Shown in pieces: positions 35,098-42,787 of a stretch of 45,864 nt of DNA. Origin of the DNA: Burkholderiales bacterium (lineage in GTDB: Bacteria; Pseudomonadota; Gammaproteobacteria; Burkholderiales; Burkholderiaceae_C); the NCBI GenBank assembly GCA_016185015.1, contig JACPOI010000027.1:1-45864 (forward strand), in the 5' to 3' direction. The notes beneath the pieces are model-generated. The model searched no databases. It was not told the DNA's origin and saw only the letters and a program-made list of their open reading frames with translations. Numbering within the stretch: position 1 is the stretch's first letter; every line of letters starts with the position of its first letter. The position numbers and the translations under genes were made by a program.

Positions 35098-35118
35098 CGT
35101 CTTTACTCCGTGTTGGGT

Positions 35119-35218
35119 GGGCAAGTGACGGATGCGACGGGTTGTCCGGACAACGTCCTTTACGTGCGCGCACGTGTAGCGCGTCAAACAGGAAACCCGT
35201 CAAATCCGTCACTCGCCC
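35119..35218. repeat. 100-bp nested palindrome between primase and resolvase genes
   Basis: Arms 35119-35143 and 35194-35218 are inverted with 22 of 25 matches. Their common centre (35168.5) is also the exact centre of a perfect 14-bp palindrome, ACGTGCGCGCACGT (35162-35175). A second perfect palindrome, GTTGTCCGGACAAC (35141-35154), lies 21 bp to the left, about two helical turns. This is the most symmetric sequence in the window. Origin, cruciform or composite operator are possible roles. Confidence 0.8.
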
Positions 35219-35225
35219 GGATTGG

Positions 35226-37517
35226 TCAGTCATCGCGGTAGGGGTAGGCGTGGCTGTACGGCTTGGGCCTGAGGGCGATGCCCGCGATGGCGCGAGCCCC
35301 TCCGGTCAGCCGACACTTCTCGAACTTGCGAGTCGCCATCAGCTCCGAGAAGCGCTTGACCGAGCCCACGTACTCGCCCGCGCGCTCGGCCCATTCGCGC
35401 CAGTCGGCGAACAGTTCGGAGACGCCTTCGCGGTGGGACTTGGCCAGCAGACAGCGTTCTTCGATCCACTGCCCGAGCGCATCCTCGGCCTCGAAATACT
35501 CCTCGGTCGCCGACACCACGCTGGCGGGCGGCTTCAAGCCCTGGCGTTGCCACAGGCTGCAGCCCGCGACCGCCCACGCCAGAATCCCATCGCGCTCCTT
35601 GAGCAGCTTCTCGGTCAGCCTGCCGTCGCGGCGCTCGGGCGGGATCGTCACCGTGAACGGGATCAGGTGAAGTCGGCGCTTCATCGCCTCGTCGACATTG
35701 CGGATCGACGGCTTGTGATTGCCCGCGATCACCAACTTGAATTGCGGCAGGTACTCGAAGAAGTCCTGGCGCATGAAGCGAGCGGACACCTTGTCACCAC
35801 CGGTGATGGCCTTGACCTTGGACTCGTTCCAGCGCCGCCCTTGCTCGGTTTCGATGGATGACACGAAGCGTGCGCCGCGCAGCCCTGCGAGATCGGTCGG
35901 GTGCCGGTCGTTGCGCGCCTCCATGAACGTGTCCATCGGCGCGTTGGCCGCGTAGTCGCCCAGGATGGTGGTCAGCACGTTGACGAACACCGACTTGCCG
36001 TTCGCGCCTGTGCCGTACAAGAAGAACAGCGCGTGTTCGCTGGTGACGCCCGTCAGGCAGTAGCCAACCATCAGTTGCAGGTAGGCCATCAGATCGACGT
36101 CGCCACCGGTGACATCCGTGAGGAAGGCTCGCCACGTCGGGCAGGCGCTGTCCGGATTGCCCTGCGGCGTGGCCGTGGTCACCTTGGTCATGCGGTCATC
36201 GCGCCGGTGCGGGCGCATCCGGCCCGTGCGCAGATCGACCACGCCACCGGGGGTGTTCAGCGCCCAGACATCGGCGTCCCATTCCTCGGCGGTGGATGCG
36301 TGCTTCGGGTCAGAGCGCGCGATCTTTTCAACCGACGAGATCGTGGCGGAACTGGCCAGCTTGCCCTTGAGCCTCGGCGTGTCCGCTTTCAGCGAGGCGT
36401 TGCGGCAGATGCCCCTGGAGAGATGCGACACGTAGAGCACCTGATCGGGATTCCAGCGCACACCCGTCCATACCAGCCACTTGCCCCACAGGGCACAGTA
36501 GCGCCAGTCTTCGCCATAGCGGCGGGTGAAAGCGCTGGACAGGCCATCCTCGGTCGTCCAATCAATGCCCGTCAGCAAGTCTGGCGAAGGTGCTTCCTCC
36601 ACCGAGCGCATCACCGGCATCCGCTCGCCGACGGCCAGAAAGCCACCGACATCGAAGCCTTCGGGAATGGCGTCGGCGGCGTCCCACCCCTCCGGCTTGT
36701 CGTCGGGCGGCATGAGGATGGCGACCGAGGTCGCACCTGCGTGCAAGATCGCTTGCGAAGCCCGGTCGGCATAGTCCCACCCCGGCGCATCGCGGTCGGG
36801 CCAGATCAGAACCGTTTTGCCAGCCAGTGGTGACCAGTCGGTCTTGTCGACCGGGGCATTGGCACCGTGCATAGCCGTGGTGGCCACCACACCGCTGACG
36901 ATCAATGCCTGCGCGCACTTCTCGCCCTCGACCAGGACAATGTGGCTTGCCGCAGCAAGGCCGGGCTGGTTGAACAGCGGGCGCGGCTCAGGCGGGGCCA
37001 TCTTGCGGCGCTTGGCGTCCCACGGTCGGAATTCCTTCTTGCCACCCGGTGGGTCATAGCGGTAGACGACGGCGATCAGCTTCCCAACGGCATCGAAGTA
37101 GTCCCACTTCGCCGTGGCCGGGCCGAGGTCGTCGACCGGCACTTCCTTCGTCGCGTTGCGCACCGGCACCGACCGCGAACGCCCGAGCAGGTCAGCAGCG
37201 GCGTCCAGCACGCGGGGAAAGTCGCTGTGAACGTTGATGCCGCAGTAGCCGCCGATCAGCGCATAGATGTCGCCGCCTGAGTTGTCGGCACGATCCGTCC
37301 ACAGACCGGCCTTCTCACCTTCGAGCACCACCTCGAGGCTGTCACCTGGACTGCCGAGGATGTCGCCGATCAGGAACTTGCCACGGCGCTTCTTGCCAGC
37401 CGGAAACATCGTGGTCAGCACCGACTCTAGTCGCGCCAGCAGATCGGCGCGAATCTCGTCTCGTTCAGATTCCCTGTTGTGCTCCGCAGATTGGGTTGTG
37501 TCGTTGAAGTCGATCAT
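35226..37517 (-). CDS. P4-type primase-helicase (Toprim-like plus SF3 helicase)
   Basis: This 763-aa protein starts at ATG 37517 in an ATGA overlap. A Toprim-like segment (VLVEGEKCAQAL near residue 195, IWPDRDAPGWDYADR near 238) precedes a D5_N-type region and the SF3 helicase, with Walker A GTGANGKS at about 502-509 and KARNDRHPTDLAGLRGARF-like motifs after it. It initiates and unwinds phage DNA. A Cys/Trp-containing zinc finger is not evident. High confidence in the general role. Confidence 0.9.
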   Translation of the reverse strand: MIDFNDTTQSAEHNRESERDEIRADLLARLESVLTTMFPAGKKRRGKFLIGDILGSPGDSLEVVLEGEKAGLWTDRADNSGGDIYALIGGYCGINVHSDFPRVLDAAADLLGRSRSVPVRNATKEVPVDDLGPATAKWDYFDAVGKLIAVVYRYDPPGGKKEFRPWDAKRRKMAPPEPRPLFNQPGLAAASHIVLVEGEKCAQALIVSGVVATTAMHGANAPVDKTDWSPLAGKTVLIWPDRDAPGWDYADRASQAILHAGATSVAILMPPDDKPEGWDAADAIPEGFDVGGFLAVGERMPVMRSVEEAPSPDLLTGIDWTTEDGLSSAFTRRYGEDWRYCALWGKWLVWTGVRWNPDQVLYVSHLSRGICRNASLKADTPRLKGKLASSATISSVEKIARSDPKHASTAEEWDADVWALNTPGGVVDLRTGRMRPHRRDDRMTKVTTATPQGNPDSACPTWRAFLTDVTGGDVDLMAYLQLMVGYCLTGVTSEHALFFLYGTGANGKSVFVNVLTTILGDYAANAPMDTFMEARNDRHPTDLAGLRGARFVSSIETEQGRRWNESKVKAITGGDKVSARFMRQDFFEYLPQFKLVIAGNHKPSIRNVDEAMKRRLHLIPFTVTIPPERRDGRLTEKLLKERDGILAWAVAGCSLWQRQGLKPPASVVSATEEYFEAEDALGQWIEERCLLAKSHREGVSELFADWREWAERAGEYVGSVKRFSELMATRKFEKCRLTGGARAIAGIALRPKPYSHAYPYRDD

Positions 37518-37768
37518 TCGGCTCCCTCGACAGGTGCGTCCGCGTCCTCGACATCACGGCCCTGGACGGCGGTGGTACGCGTGGCCCAAGCGGAGAGCTC
37601 GGACAGTCGATAGCGCACCAGACCGCCCATCAGGTAGTGCGGAATCCGGTACTTGGTGCGCATCGCGTGGTCGGCGAACCAGTAGTACGGCAGGCGCAAC
37701 GCGGCGGCCGCCTGCTTGGCGTCGATCATCGGCTCGATGCCGGTGGCCGGGGTGTTGTTGTCGGTCAT
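37514..37768 (-). CDS. Small DNA-binding protein, excisionase-like HTH
   Basis: I choose ATG 37768 (84 aa), in an ATGA overlap. The IDAKQAAAALRLPYYWFADH segment and YRIPHYLMGGLVRYRLSELS match the short MerR/excisionase-type winged helix (HTH_17-like). It is coupled to the primase gene. It could regulate the replication operon or act in excision; no integrase is present in the window to pair with it. Confidence 0.72.
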   Translation of the reverse strand: MTDNNTPATGIEPMIDAKQAAAALRLPYYWFADHAMRTKYRIPHYLMGGLVRYRLSELSAWATRTTAVQGRDVEDADAPVEGAE

Positions 37769-38502
37769 GCTTGTGTTCTCCAGCAGCGGTCTTGCCAAGC
37801 GCACATCCAGCACTCGAAGTGGGTCGGGTCATTGAAGGCGCGCGGCAGGAGTTCGCCTGCTTCGGTCGCCGTGATGACCTTCACCGCCCGATCCGACATT
37901 CGCTGGGCCAGGGCTGCGTCAAAGGGCACGGCCTCGGTGTAGATCTCCATCGTGTCGGCGTTGAGCGCCGTGAAGATCGCCGGGTGCTCGTGCAGTTCGA
38001 GATAGGCTTGGTAGATCGCCACTTGCGCGGCGTAGACGGGCTTGGCCACGGCGAGCCGGTTCTTCTCCAGCTCGCGCCAGGACTTCATGCCGAGGCACTT
38101 GTTTTCCCAGAGCGCCGGGTAGGTGAAGCCCTCCGGGCCATCGACGATGACGCCGTCGATGTGGCCCTGCAGACGGCCATCGGCCACCGAGAATCCGAAC
38201 TGCTTCCCGTCGGCCTTTCGGGTGCGCAGGTCGAAACCGGCGTCGCGCAGCCACGCGACCATGCAGTCCTCCATGACGTGGCCGCGCTCGAAGATGCGCA
38301 GCATCCGGCCCGGGGTGTCCCGGCCGTGATCGACGGGAGCCTTGGCGTACTCAAACTGCAGCGCACGCTCGCAGGCAGCGCCCAACCGCGAGGCTCCAAG
38401 GTACTGGCGCTCGGACTGCTGGGCTCGGGCCCGCTGCATCCCGGCGTCGACCAGCGAGGTGATCTGCCCCGAGATGCTCGAAGTGGAGTTGAAGTCCATC
38501 AT
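37765..38502 (-). CDS. PD-(D/E)XK nuclease with Cas4/AddB-like four-cysteine set
   Basis: I choose ATG 38502 (245 aa), in an ATGA overlap. The nuclease core has HIDGVIV (D116), LWENKCLG (E133, K135) and the YAAQVAIYQAY motif (Q160). Cysteines C44, then C231-x2-C234-x5-C240 follow the pattern that holds an iron-sulphur cluster in Cas4 and AddB. It is likely a phage recombination exonuclease, working with the nearby Sak4-like ATPase and candidate ssDNA-binding protein. The FeS cluster is inferred from spacing. Confidence 0.82.
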   Translation of the reverse strand: MMDFNSTSSISGQITSLVDAGMQRARAQQSERQYLGASRLGAACERALQFEYAKAPVDHGRDTPGRMLRIFERGHVMEDCMVAWLRDAGFDLRTRKADGKQFGFSVADGRLQGHIDGVIVDGPEGFTYPALWENKCLGMKSWRELEKNRLAVAKPVYAAQVAIYQAYLELHEHPAIFTALNADTMEIYTEAVPFDAALAQRMSDRAVKVITATEAGELLPRAFNDPTHFECWMCAWQDRCWRTQA

Positions 38503-38999
38503 GGCTTCTTCCCCTTCGGTTCTTCCCAAGGCAGGTCGTCCTCCAGATCCGCGAACGGATTGGCTGCACTCGGTGTCATGGGATCGGGCGTCGGCGTCAT
38601 GCCGCGCACGGGCGGGTACTTGCTCACCTCGTGGTGCTCAACCATCGCCTCGGTGTAGCAAGTGACGATGGCGTCGATCACCTGCAGCGCCTCGGCTTCG
38701 GAGTAGTTGCCCAGCGGCTTGGTGAAGCCGATCTCGCCCGCCGCCTCGCCGAAGGACTTGAGGCACTTGCGCATCGCGGCCAGCTCGATATCAGAGGGAT
38801 CGATCATGGTGACCCCCTTGATGTCGGTCCGACAATCCTTGGCGCGCAGCCAGTTGCCATACATCGCGTGGAACGCGGTCTGGCAGCGCTGCGAGCAGAA
38901 CACCCAGTCGACGGGGTAGCGCCGAGGATCGCCGACACCATGTCGGTTGTCGGTGTGACCGAATCCCCGGGCCTGTCGTTTGCAGACCCAGCATTTCAC
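38499..38999 (-). CDS. DUF6511-like zinc-binding protein
   Basis: The start is GTG 38999 in a GTGA overlap with the end of the P63C frame (166 aa). C3, C6, C35 and C39 (KCWVCK ... FCSQRC) form a likely zinc site. A helical body (DPSDIELAAMRKCLKSFGEA) and a Pro-rich, acidic tail follow. Similar proteins are labelled DUF6511 in phages. Function unknown, possibly a recombination or replication accessory factor. Confidence 0.72.
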   Translation of the reverse strand: MKCWVCKRQARGFGHTDNRHGVGDPRRYPVDWVFCSQRCQTAFHAMYGNWLRAKDCRTDIKGVTMIDPSDIELAAMRKCLKSFGEAAGEIGFTKPLGNYSEAEALQVIDAIVTCYTEAMVEHHEVSKYPPVRGMTPTPDPMTPSAANPFADLEDDLPWEEPKGKKP

Positions 39000-39008
39000 G
39001 CCCCCTCC

Positions 39009-39848
39009 TCAAAGTCTTCGGCCAGCAGCGCCAACTGCAGCGAGCCGCCAGCGAAGGCGGCTTCGCAGCGGCGGTCGAAGTCGCGGTAGCAGGTCGCTGC
39101 GCGCAATGGCGGTGACCGCGTGAATCTGCGTTTCCAGACGGGCGAGGCCCTGATCGGACAGCCACTGGTGGTGCTTTTGCGAGATGCCCTTGCGAGCGCG
39201 GATCTCGTCAATCAGCGTGGCGGGCAACACCGGCCCATAGACCCAGCGCTGCGTGATCTGGCCAACAACGTGGGGCGGGTTCTGGTCGTGGCCCTGGTAC
39301 TTCCAGCCGAACAGCCGGTAGAGGGCGCGGTAGTAGTCCGGGTGGAAGCGGCGCTCCCACGAAGAGCACGACTGGCGCAGCAGCTTGGAGATCAGTTCCT
39401 GCAACGCGTCAGGCGCACGGTGGTACTGGTAGCCCGTCGCCTCGTCGATCAGCGCGACCTCGCCGGTGGTGGCCAGCGCGCGCATGATCTTCATGCAGTT
39501 GGGCACGATGCCCTGGCGGGCCTTATGCAGCGTGCCGTTGATGGCGGCGCTGACCACCGCCGACGCGACGTCGGCAATGATCCCGGCCGGGAAGAACTGC
39601 GCCTGCCGCCCCGACGGCAACAGAATCGGCTCACGAGTTTTCTCCAATGCCGACAAGGAGTTAGGCGCGAAGTCGGCCAGGAATCGGGCAAATCGGCCAC
39701 CCTTGTGCGTCTCGTGGAAGCCCAGCAGCTTGGCCAGTTGGCGACGAACGTAGCCACGCTCGCCGCCCTTGAGGACGACGGCCTCGCATTGCAGATCGCC
39801 GAAACGCACGACGCCGTAGTGGCTGGCAGTGAGGACGGTGGTGTTCAT
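39009..39848 (-). CDS. P63C domain protein with probable C-terminal frameshift
   Basis: This 279-codon frame starts at ATG 39848 (MNTTVLTASHYGVVRFGDLQ). The P63C region (YYRALYRLFGWKYQGHDQNPPHVV, HQWLSDQGLARLETQIHAVT) is intact. The last 30 codons (RLRPPLRSRLRWRLAA) look out of frame; a +1 shift gives LRAATCYRDFDRRCEAAFAG to EEGA, ending at 38996 in a GTGA overlap with the next gene, as all neighbours do. An extra C near 39110 would explain this. P63C proteins are often phage antirepressors or ICE regulators. Confidence 0.75.
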   Translation of the reverse strand: MNTTVLTASHYGVVRFGDLQCEAVVLKGGERGYVRRQLAKLLGFHETHKGGRFARFLADFAPNSLSALEKTREPILLPSGRQAQFFPAGIIADVASAVVSAAINGTLHKARQGIVPNCMKIMRALATTGEVALIDEATGYQYHRAPDALQELISKLLRQSCSSWERRFHPDYYRALYRLFGWKYQGHDQNPPHVVGQITQRWVYGPVLPATLIDEIRARKGISQKHHQWLSDQGLARLETQIHAVTAIARSDLLPRLRPPLRSRLRWRLAAVGAAGRRL

Positions 39849-39858
39849 GGCCGCCTCC

Positions 39859-40485
39859 TCACTGAGCCCAGGACGGTTTGCCCGTCACTGGCGCGCGTTG
39901 CGGGGTGGGAGCTGCGTAGGCAGGAGCCGCCTGCGCCGGAGCGCCGGAGTTGCCACCGCCCGGACTGCCCTTCGGCGGCACGCCCTTCAACTTGGCGTAG
40001 TCGGGGTGGTCGGGCTCGACTGCCAGCTTGACCACGTTGCGGTCTTGGCCCTTGGCGTCCTTCTCGACGTCGACGCGAGCCAGGAACTCCAGGCCATCGA
40101 GTTCTGCGAAGCCATTGATGCGGCGCGCGGCAGCGGCCTGTGGGCTGTTGTCCTGCGGGTGGACGTTGCGGGCGCTGTTGAGCGCGGCGCGGATGAAGCT
40201 GCGCCCCATCTGGCCCCAGGTCGGGCCCTTCTTCGAGAGAAGTCCGACGTTGCTCCACATCTTGCGTTTGGCATGGTCGCCATCGGTGACCACGAACTCG
40301 GCGGCCAGATAGATGGAACCAGTCTCGAACGACTCGGTGGCGTAGCCGCCACCCCAGCCTTGTTCGGGGTCGTCATAGCCACCCGGTTTGATGGTCATGC
40401 GCACCGGCACGACGGTGCCCTTGGGGATCAGATCGAAGCCGGATTGCTGAGAGTCGGCGTCGTTGAAGTCATTCCATGCGGTCAT
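39859..40485 (-). CDS. Phage ssDNA-binding-like protein (tentative)
   Basis: I choose ATG 40485 (208 aa), with AGGAG upstream. The sequence (FDLIPKGTVVPVRMTIKPGG, then GSIYLAAEFVVTDGDHAKRK) is beta-rich and ends in a Gly/Pro/Ala/Gln-rich disordered tail (GGGNSGAPAQAAPAYAAP), a common layout of phage single-strand binding proteins or DUF669-type proteins. It follows the Sak4-like ATPase gene by 5 bp. Role inferred from context; it could also be an unrelated OB-fold protein. Confidence 0.62.
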   Translation of the reverse strand: MTAWNDFNDADSQQSGFDLIPKGTVVPVRMTIKPGGYDDPEQGWGGGYATESFETGSIYLAAEFVVTDGDHAKRKMWSNVGLLSKKGPTWGQMGRSFIRAALNSARNVHPQDNSPQAAAARRINGFAELDGLEFLARVDVEKDAKGQDRNVVKLAVEPDHPDYAKLKGVPPKGSPGGGNSGAPAQAAPAYAAPTPQRAPVTGKPSWAQ

Positions 40486-40490
40486 TGCGA

Positions 40491-41339
40491 TTACTCCTGA
40501 GATTCGATGTGTGTGGGGTTGGCGGCGCTGGCGGGCGTGGGAACTGCGCCCGCGCACTTGGCGATCAGCGCGCCGAGATGCGGCGGCTCCAGCAGGTCGA
40601 GACGACCGCTGCGGTCTTTGGCCGGGAAGCCGTAGGGATTGACGGTGTGCGTGACGAAGGCGCGGTAGGAGCTACCGTCCTCGGCCTTGATCTCAGCCAG
40701 CGTCACGACCTCATCGACGATGCCGGGCAGCTCCAGGCTGGTCTTGCTGCCTTCGATCTGCGGGACGAACACCTTGCGGTTGAAGTCATCCAGTCGCTCA
40801 TCGAGGATCGCCACGAACACCACGTTCTTGCCACGGGCGTGCTGCAGGTGGGTCAACGCGCCGATCATTTCCTGGCCGAGCAGCCCGTAGGCCGCGCGCA
40901 GATCGGGCTTGCCGGAACGATCACTGACCGCGCCGGGCTGCGTCTTGCACCACGCAAAGCACTGGCGAGACAGTTGCGTGATCGAGTCGAGAAAGAAGGT
41001 CTGGTAGCGACCGAGCTGCGTCGCATCGCCAAACTTCTCGACGACGTGGTCGTAGTGCGCCTGCGAAAACGCGCTCTCCGGCGGAAGCGACTTGTCCGGG
41101 CCTGCGAGGAACACGAAGAAGTCGCGGCTCTCGGGCCAGGACGCCGGGCGGATGGTGTCGCCCGGCCAGTCGGCGACCGCCAAGTCGCCTGCCTCGATGT
41201 CAAGGAACAGCGTGGTGGCGGGGTCGAGGTCTTTGAGCCGGGACGTCTTGCCGATGCCGGACTTTCCCAGCATCAGCAGCTTCACGCCCTTGCGCTCGGC
41301 CATCCGCTCGACAGCGGACACGATGGGTAGCCTCTTCAT
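40491..41339 (-). CDS. Sak4-like RecA-fold ATPase
   Basis: This 282-aa protein starts at ATG 41339. Walker A is GKSGIGKT (residues 25-32); a hydrophobic Walker B-like YQTFFLDSITQLSR lies near 112-125, and LFLDIEAGDLAVADW near 44. This matches phage Sak4-type single-strand annealing or strand-exchange ATPases, which work with an SSB. With the downstream nuclease it forms a likely phage recombination module. High confidence in fold. Confidence 0.82.
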   Translation of the reverse strand: MKRLPIVSAVERMAERKGVKLLMLGKSGIGKTSRLKDLDPATTLFLDIEAGDLAVADWPGDTIRPASWPESRDFFVFLAGPDKSLPPESAFSQAHYDHVVEKFGDATQLGRYQTFFLDSITQLSRQCFAWCKTQPGAVSDRSGKPDLRAAYGLLGQEMIGALTHLQHARGKNVVFVAILDERLDDFNRKVFVPQIEGSKTSLELPGIVDEVVTLAEIKAEDGSSYRAFVTHTVNPYGFPAKDRSGRLDLLEPPHLGALIAKCAGAVPTPASAANPTHIESQE

Positions 41340-41818
41340 GCCTCACCCCCATCGGTGCTCAGGGTGAAGGACGGCTTGCCGGAATCGACCGTGCGGGCGG
41401 CCGCGAACTGCTGCTGCAACGCAGGTGGCCAGTTGATGTACCGGGACTCGGATACCGAGAGCTTGACGTCGAGGTAGCCTTCGACCTTCTCGCCCGAGGC
41501 CACGATGCGCTCGGCGATTTCGCCCAGCTGCTTCTGGTTCCAGCTGACCTTCTTGGGCAGCTCGAACTTGATGTGCAGCGGGCCATCGCTGATGTGGGCG
41601 GTACCGAAGTCGCGGCCGGATTCACGCAGCGCGGCGCGTGCCTGCTCGCCGTAGCACTGCTCCAGCGCCGCGTCGAACTTGGTGCGTGCCTTCTTGAGCC
41701 AATCGATGGCGTCGTCGAGGTTCTTGTCGACCTCGCGCTTCTGCTCGGGTGGCAGCGCGGCCAGTTGGCTCACGGACATCTCGGCGATGTCGACGGGGAA
41801 GATGGTCAGATCGCTCAT
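41336..41818 (-). CDS. Phage protein of unknown function
   Basis: I choose ATG 41818 (160 aa, MSDLTIFPVDIAEMSVSQLA), in an ATGA overlap with the ATPase start. A helical N-terminal half (LPPEQKREVDKNLDDAIDWL) is followed by DGPLHIKFELPKKVSWNQ and SRYINWPPALQQ. I do not recognise a family. Operon position suggests a recombination accessory role. Confidence 0.65.
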   Translation of the reverse strand: MSDLTIFPVDIAEMSVSQLAALPPEQKREVDKNLDDAIDWLKKARTKFDAALEQCYGEQARAALRESGRDFGTAHISDGPLHIKFELPKKVSWNQKQLGEIAERIVASGEKVEGYLDVKLSVSESRYINWPPALQQQFAAARTVDSGKPSFTLSTDGGEA

Positions 41819-41829
41819 GGCCGTCCTCC

Positions 41830-42093
41830 TCACTGGTATGCCCGAGCGAAGGTCGAGTAGCGCGAGACGCGGCGCTCGAAGGCTTCGATTTCGGAGATCA
41901 GGTAGGTGACGCGCGCCCCGAGCTTGCAGAAGACGGGGCCGAGCTGTTCCTGCCGCCAACGGCGCAGGGTTTTGACGGAGAGCCCCCAGCGGGCGGCGAG
42001 CTCGTTTTCGTCGAGGGCGATGCGCGTGGCACCGTCCGGAAGGGGCCGGGTCAGATTCCGGCCGGGTTGAACAGATGAGGCATGGTTTTGCAT
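41830..42093 (-). CDS. AlpA/excisionase-like HTH regulator
   Basis: This 87-aa protein starts at ATG 42093. The LDENELAARWGLSVKTLRRW and FCKLGARVTYLISEIEAFER segments form the short winged helix of HTH_17/AlpA proteins. It heads the leftward phage operon, so it may activate or regulate early transcription. Its ribosome site is inside a perfect 7-bp hairpin, so translation may be controlled. Confidence 0.78.
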   Translation of the reverse strand: MQNHASSVQPGRNLTRPLPDGATRIALDENELAARWGLSVKTLRRWRQEQLGPVFCKLGARVTYLISEIEAFERRVSRYSTFARAYQ

Positions 42094-42097
42094 CGCA

Positions 42098-42120
42098 GGA
42101 CTCCTTTTGTTTGGGAGTCC
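42098..42120 (-). promoter_or_regulatory. Hairpin hiding the ribosome site of the AlpA-like gene
   Basis: In the minus-strand transcript GGACTCC (42120-42114) pairs with GGAGTCC (42104-42098), which contains the AGGAG ribosome site 4 nt before ATG 42093; the loop is CAAACAAAA. The full 7-bp complementarity predicts low initiation unless the stem is opened. Confidence 0.6.
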
Positions 42121-42192
42121 CTATTCAATTGCTCCATGCCTTGGGCGTGCGCGAGCACGTTTTGGGCTCTCACGAGCAGAGCTCGACCTCAG

Positions 42193-42240
42193 GGCATCTC
42201 GCGTGATCGCGCTAAGTTGTTGATCTGTATGGCATCTCGC
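42193..42240. repeat. Direct repeat GGCATCTCGC in the divergent promoter region
   Basis: GGCATCTCGC occurs at 42193-42202 and again at 42231-42240, 38 bp apart, between the AlpA-like and antitoxin genes. It could be a regulator site. The 42094-42321 gap contains no gene. Confidence 0.5.
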
Positions 42241-42247
42241 CTGCTGT

Positions 42248-42283
42248 TTCGGTTATTGCGATTTCGCTTATTTCGTTTATAAT
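42248..42283 (+). promoter_or_regulatory. Promoter with three 9-bp operator repeats
   Basis: TTGCGA (42256-42261) and a perfect TATAAT (42278-42283) are 16 bp apart. TTCGGTTAT, TTCGCTTAT and TTCGTTTAT lie at 42248, 42263 and 42272, overlapping the -35 and -10. The antitoxin-like HTH protein, first in the operon, is the natural candidate repressor. Confidence 0.75.
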
Positions 42284-42321
42284 GGCTTCAGATTGAACTT
42301 TGCCCCGACGAGGAGACCTCC

Positions 42322-42783
42322 ATGAACGCTCCCGCTATCCCCAAAACACTACCCTCCGCAGAGGACATCGCGCTCGCCCGGGAATCGGGCCGCGCGCTGT
42401 CGACGGTGCTCCAGACACGCGCCGAAACCCAGCAGATCGACTTCCATGACGACAAGGGGGCTGTACGCGCCGTGCGCATCCCGACTTCGGCACTGCGTCT
42501 GCTGCTGGAAGTGCTGACCGAGATCGGCCAAGGCAACGCCGTGTCGATCATCCCGATCCATGCTGAGTTGACGACCCAGGAGGCTGCCGATGTCCTCAAC
42601 GTCTCGCGCCCCTTCCTTGTGCAATTGCTGGAGAAAGGTGACATGCCGTTCCACAAGATCGGCACACATCGTCGCGTCCGTTACCAGGATGTGATCGCCT
42701 ACAAGAAGCGCATCGATGCCGAGCGTCGCAAGGCTCTGGATGAGCTGGCCGCGCAGGCCCAGGAACTCGGCTTGGGGTACTGA
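42322..42783 (+). CDS. HTH antitoxin-like protein (excisionase-family HTH)
   Basis: This 153-aa protein starts at ATG 42322, with GAGGAGA upstream. The N-terminal part is a beta/alpha domain (VRAVRIPTSALRLLLEVLTE). The C-terminal HTH_17 is clear (LTTQEAADVLNVSRPFLVQL, HKIGTHRRVRYQDVIAYKKR, residues about 83-130). Proteins of this type are annotated as antitoxins of PIN toxins. It lies 4 bp before the toxin gene and is preceded by three operator-like repeats, so it probably autoregulates. Confidence 0.82.
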   Translation: MNAPAIPKTLPSAEDIALARESGRALSTVLQTRAETQQIDFHDDKGAVRAVRIPTSALRLLLEVLTEIGQGNAVSIIPIHAELTTQEAADVLNVSRPFLVQLLEKGDMPFHKIGTHRRVRYQDVIAYKKRIDAERRKALDELAAQAQELGLGY

Positions 42784-42787
42784 CCGG

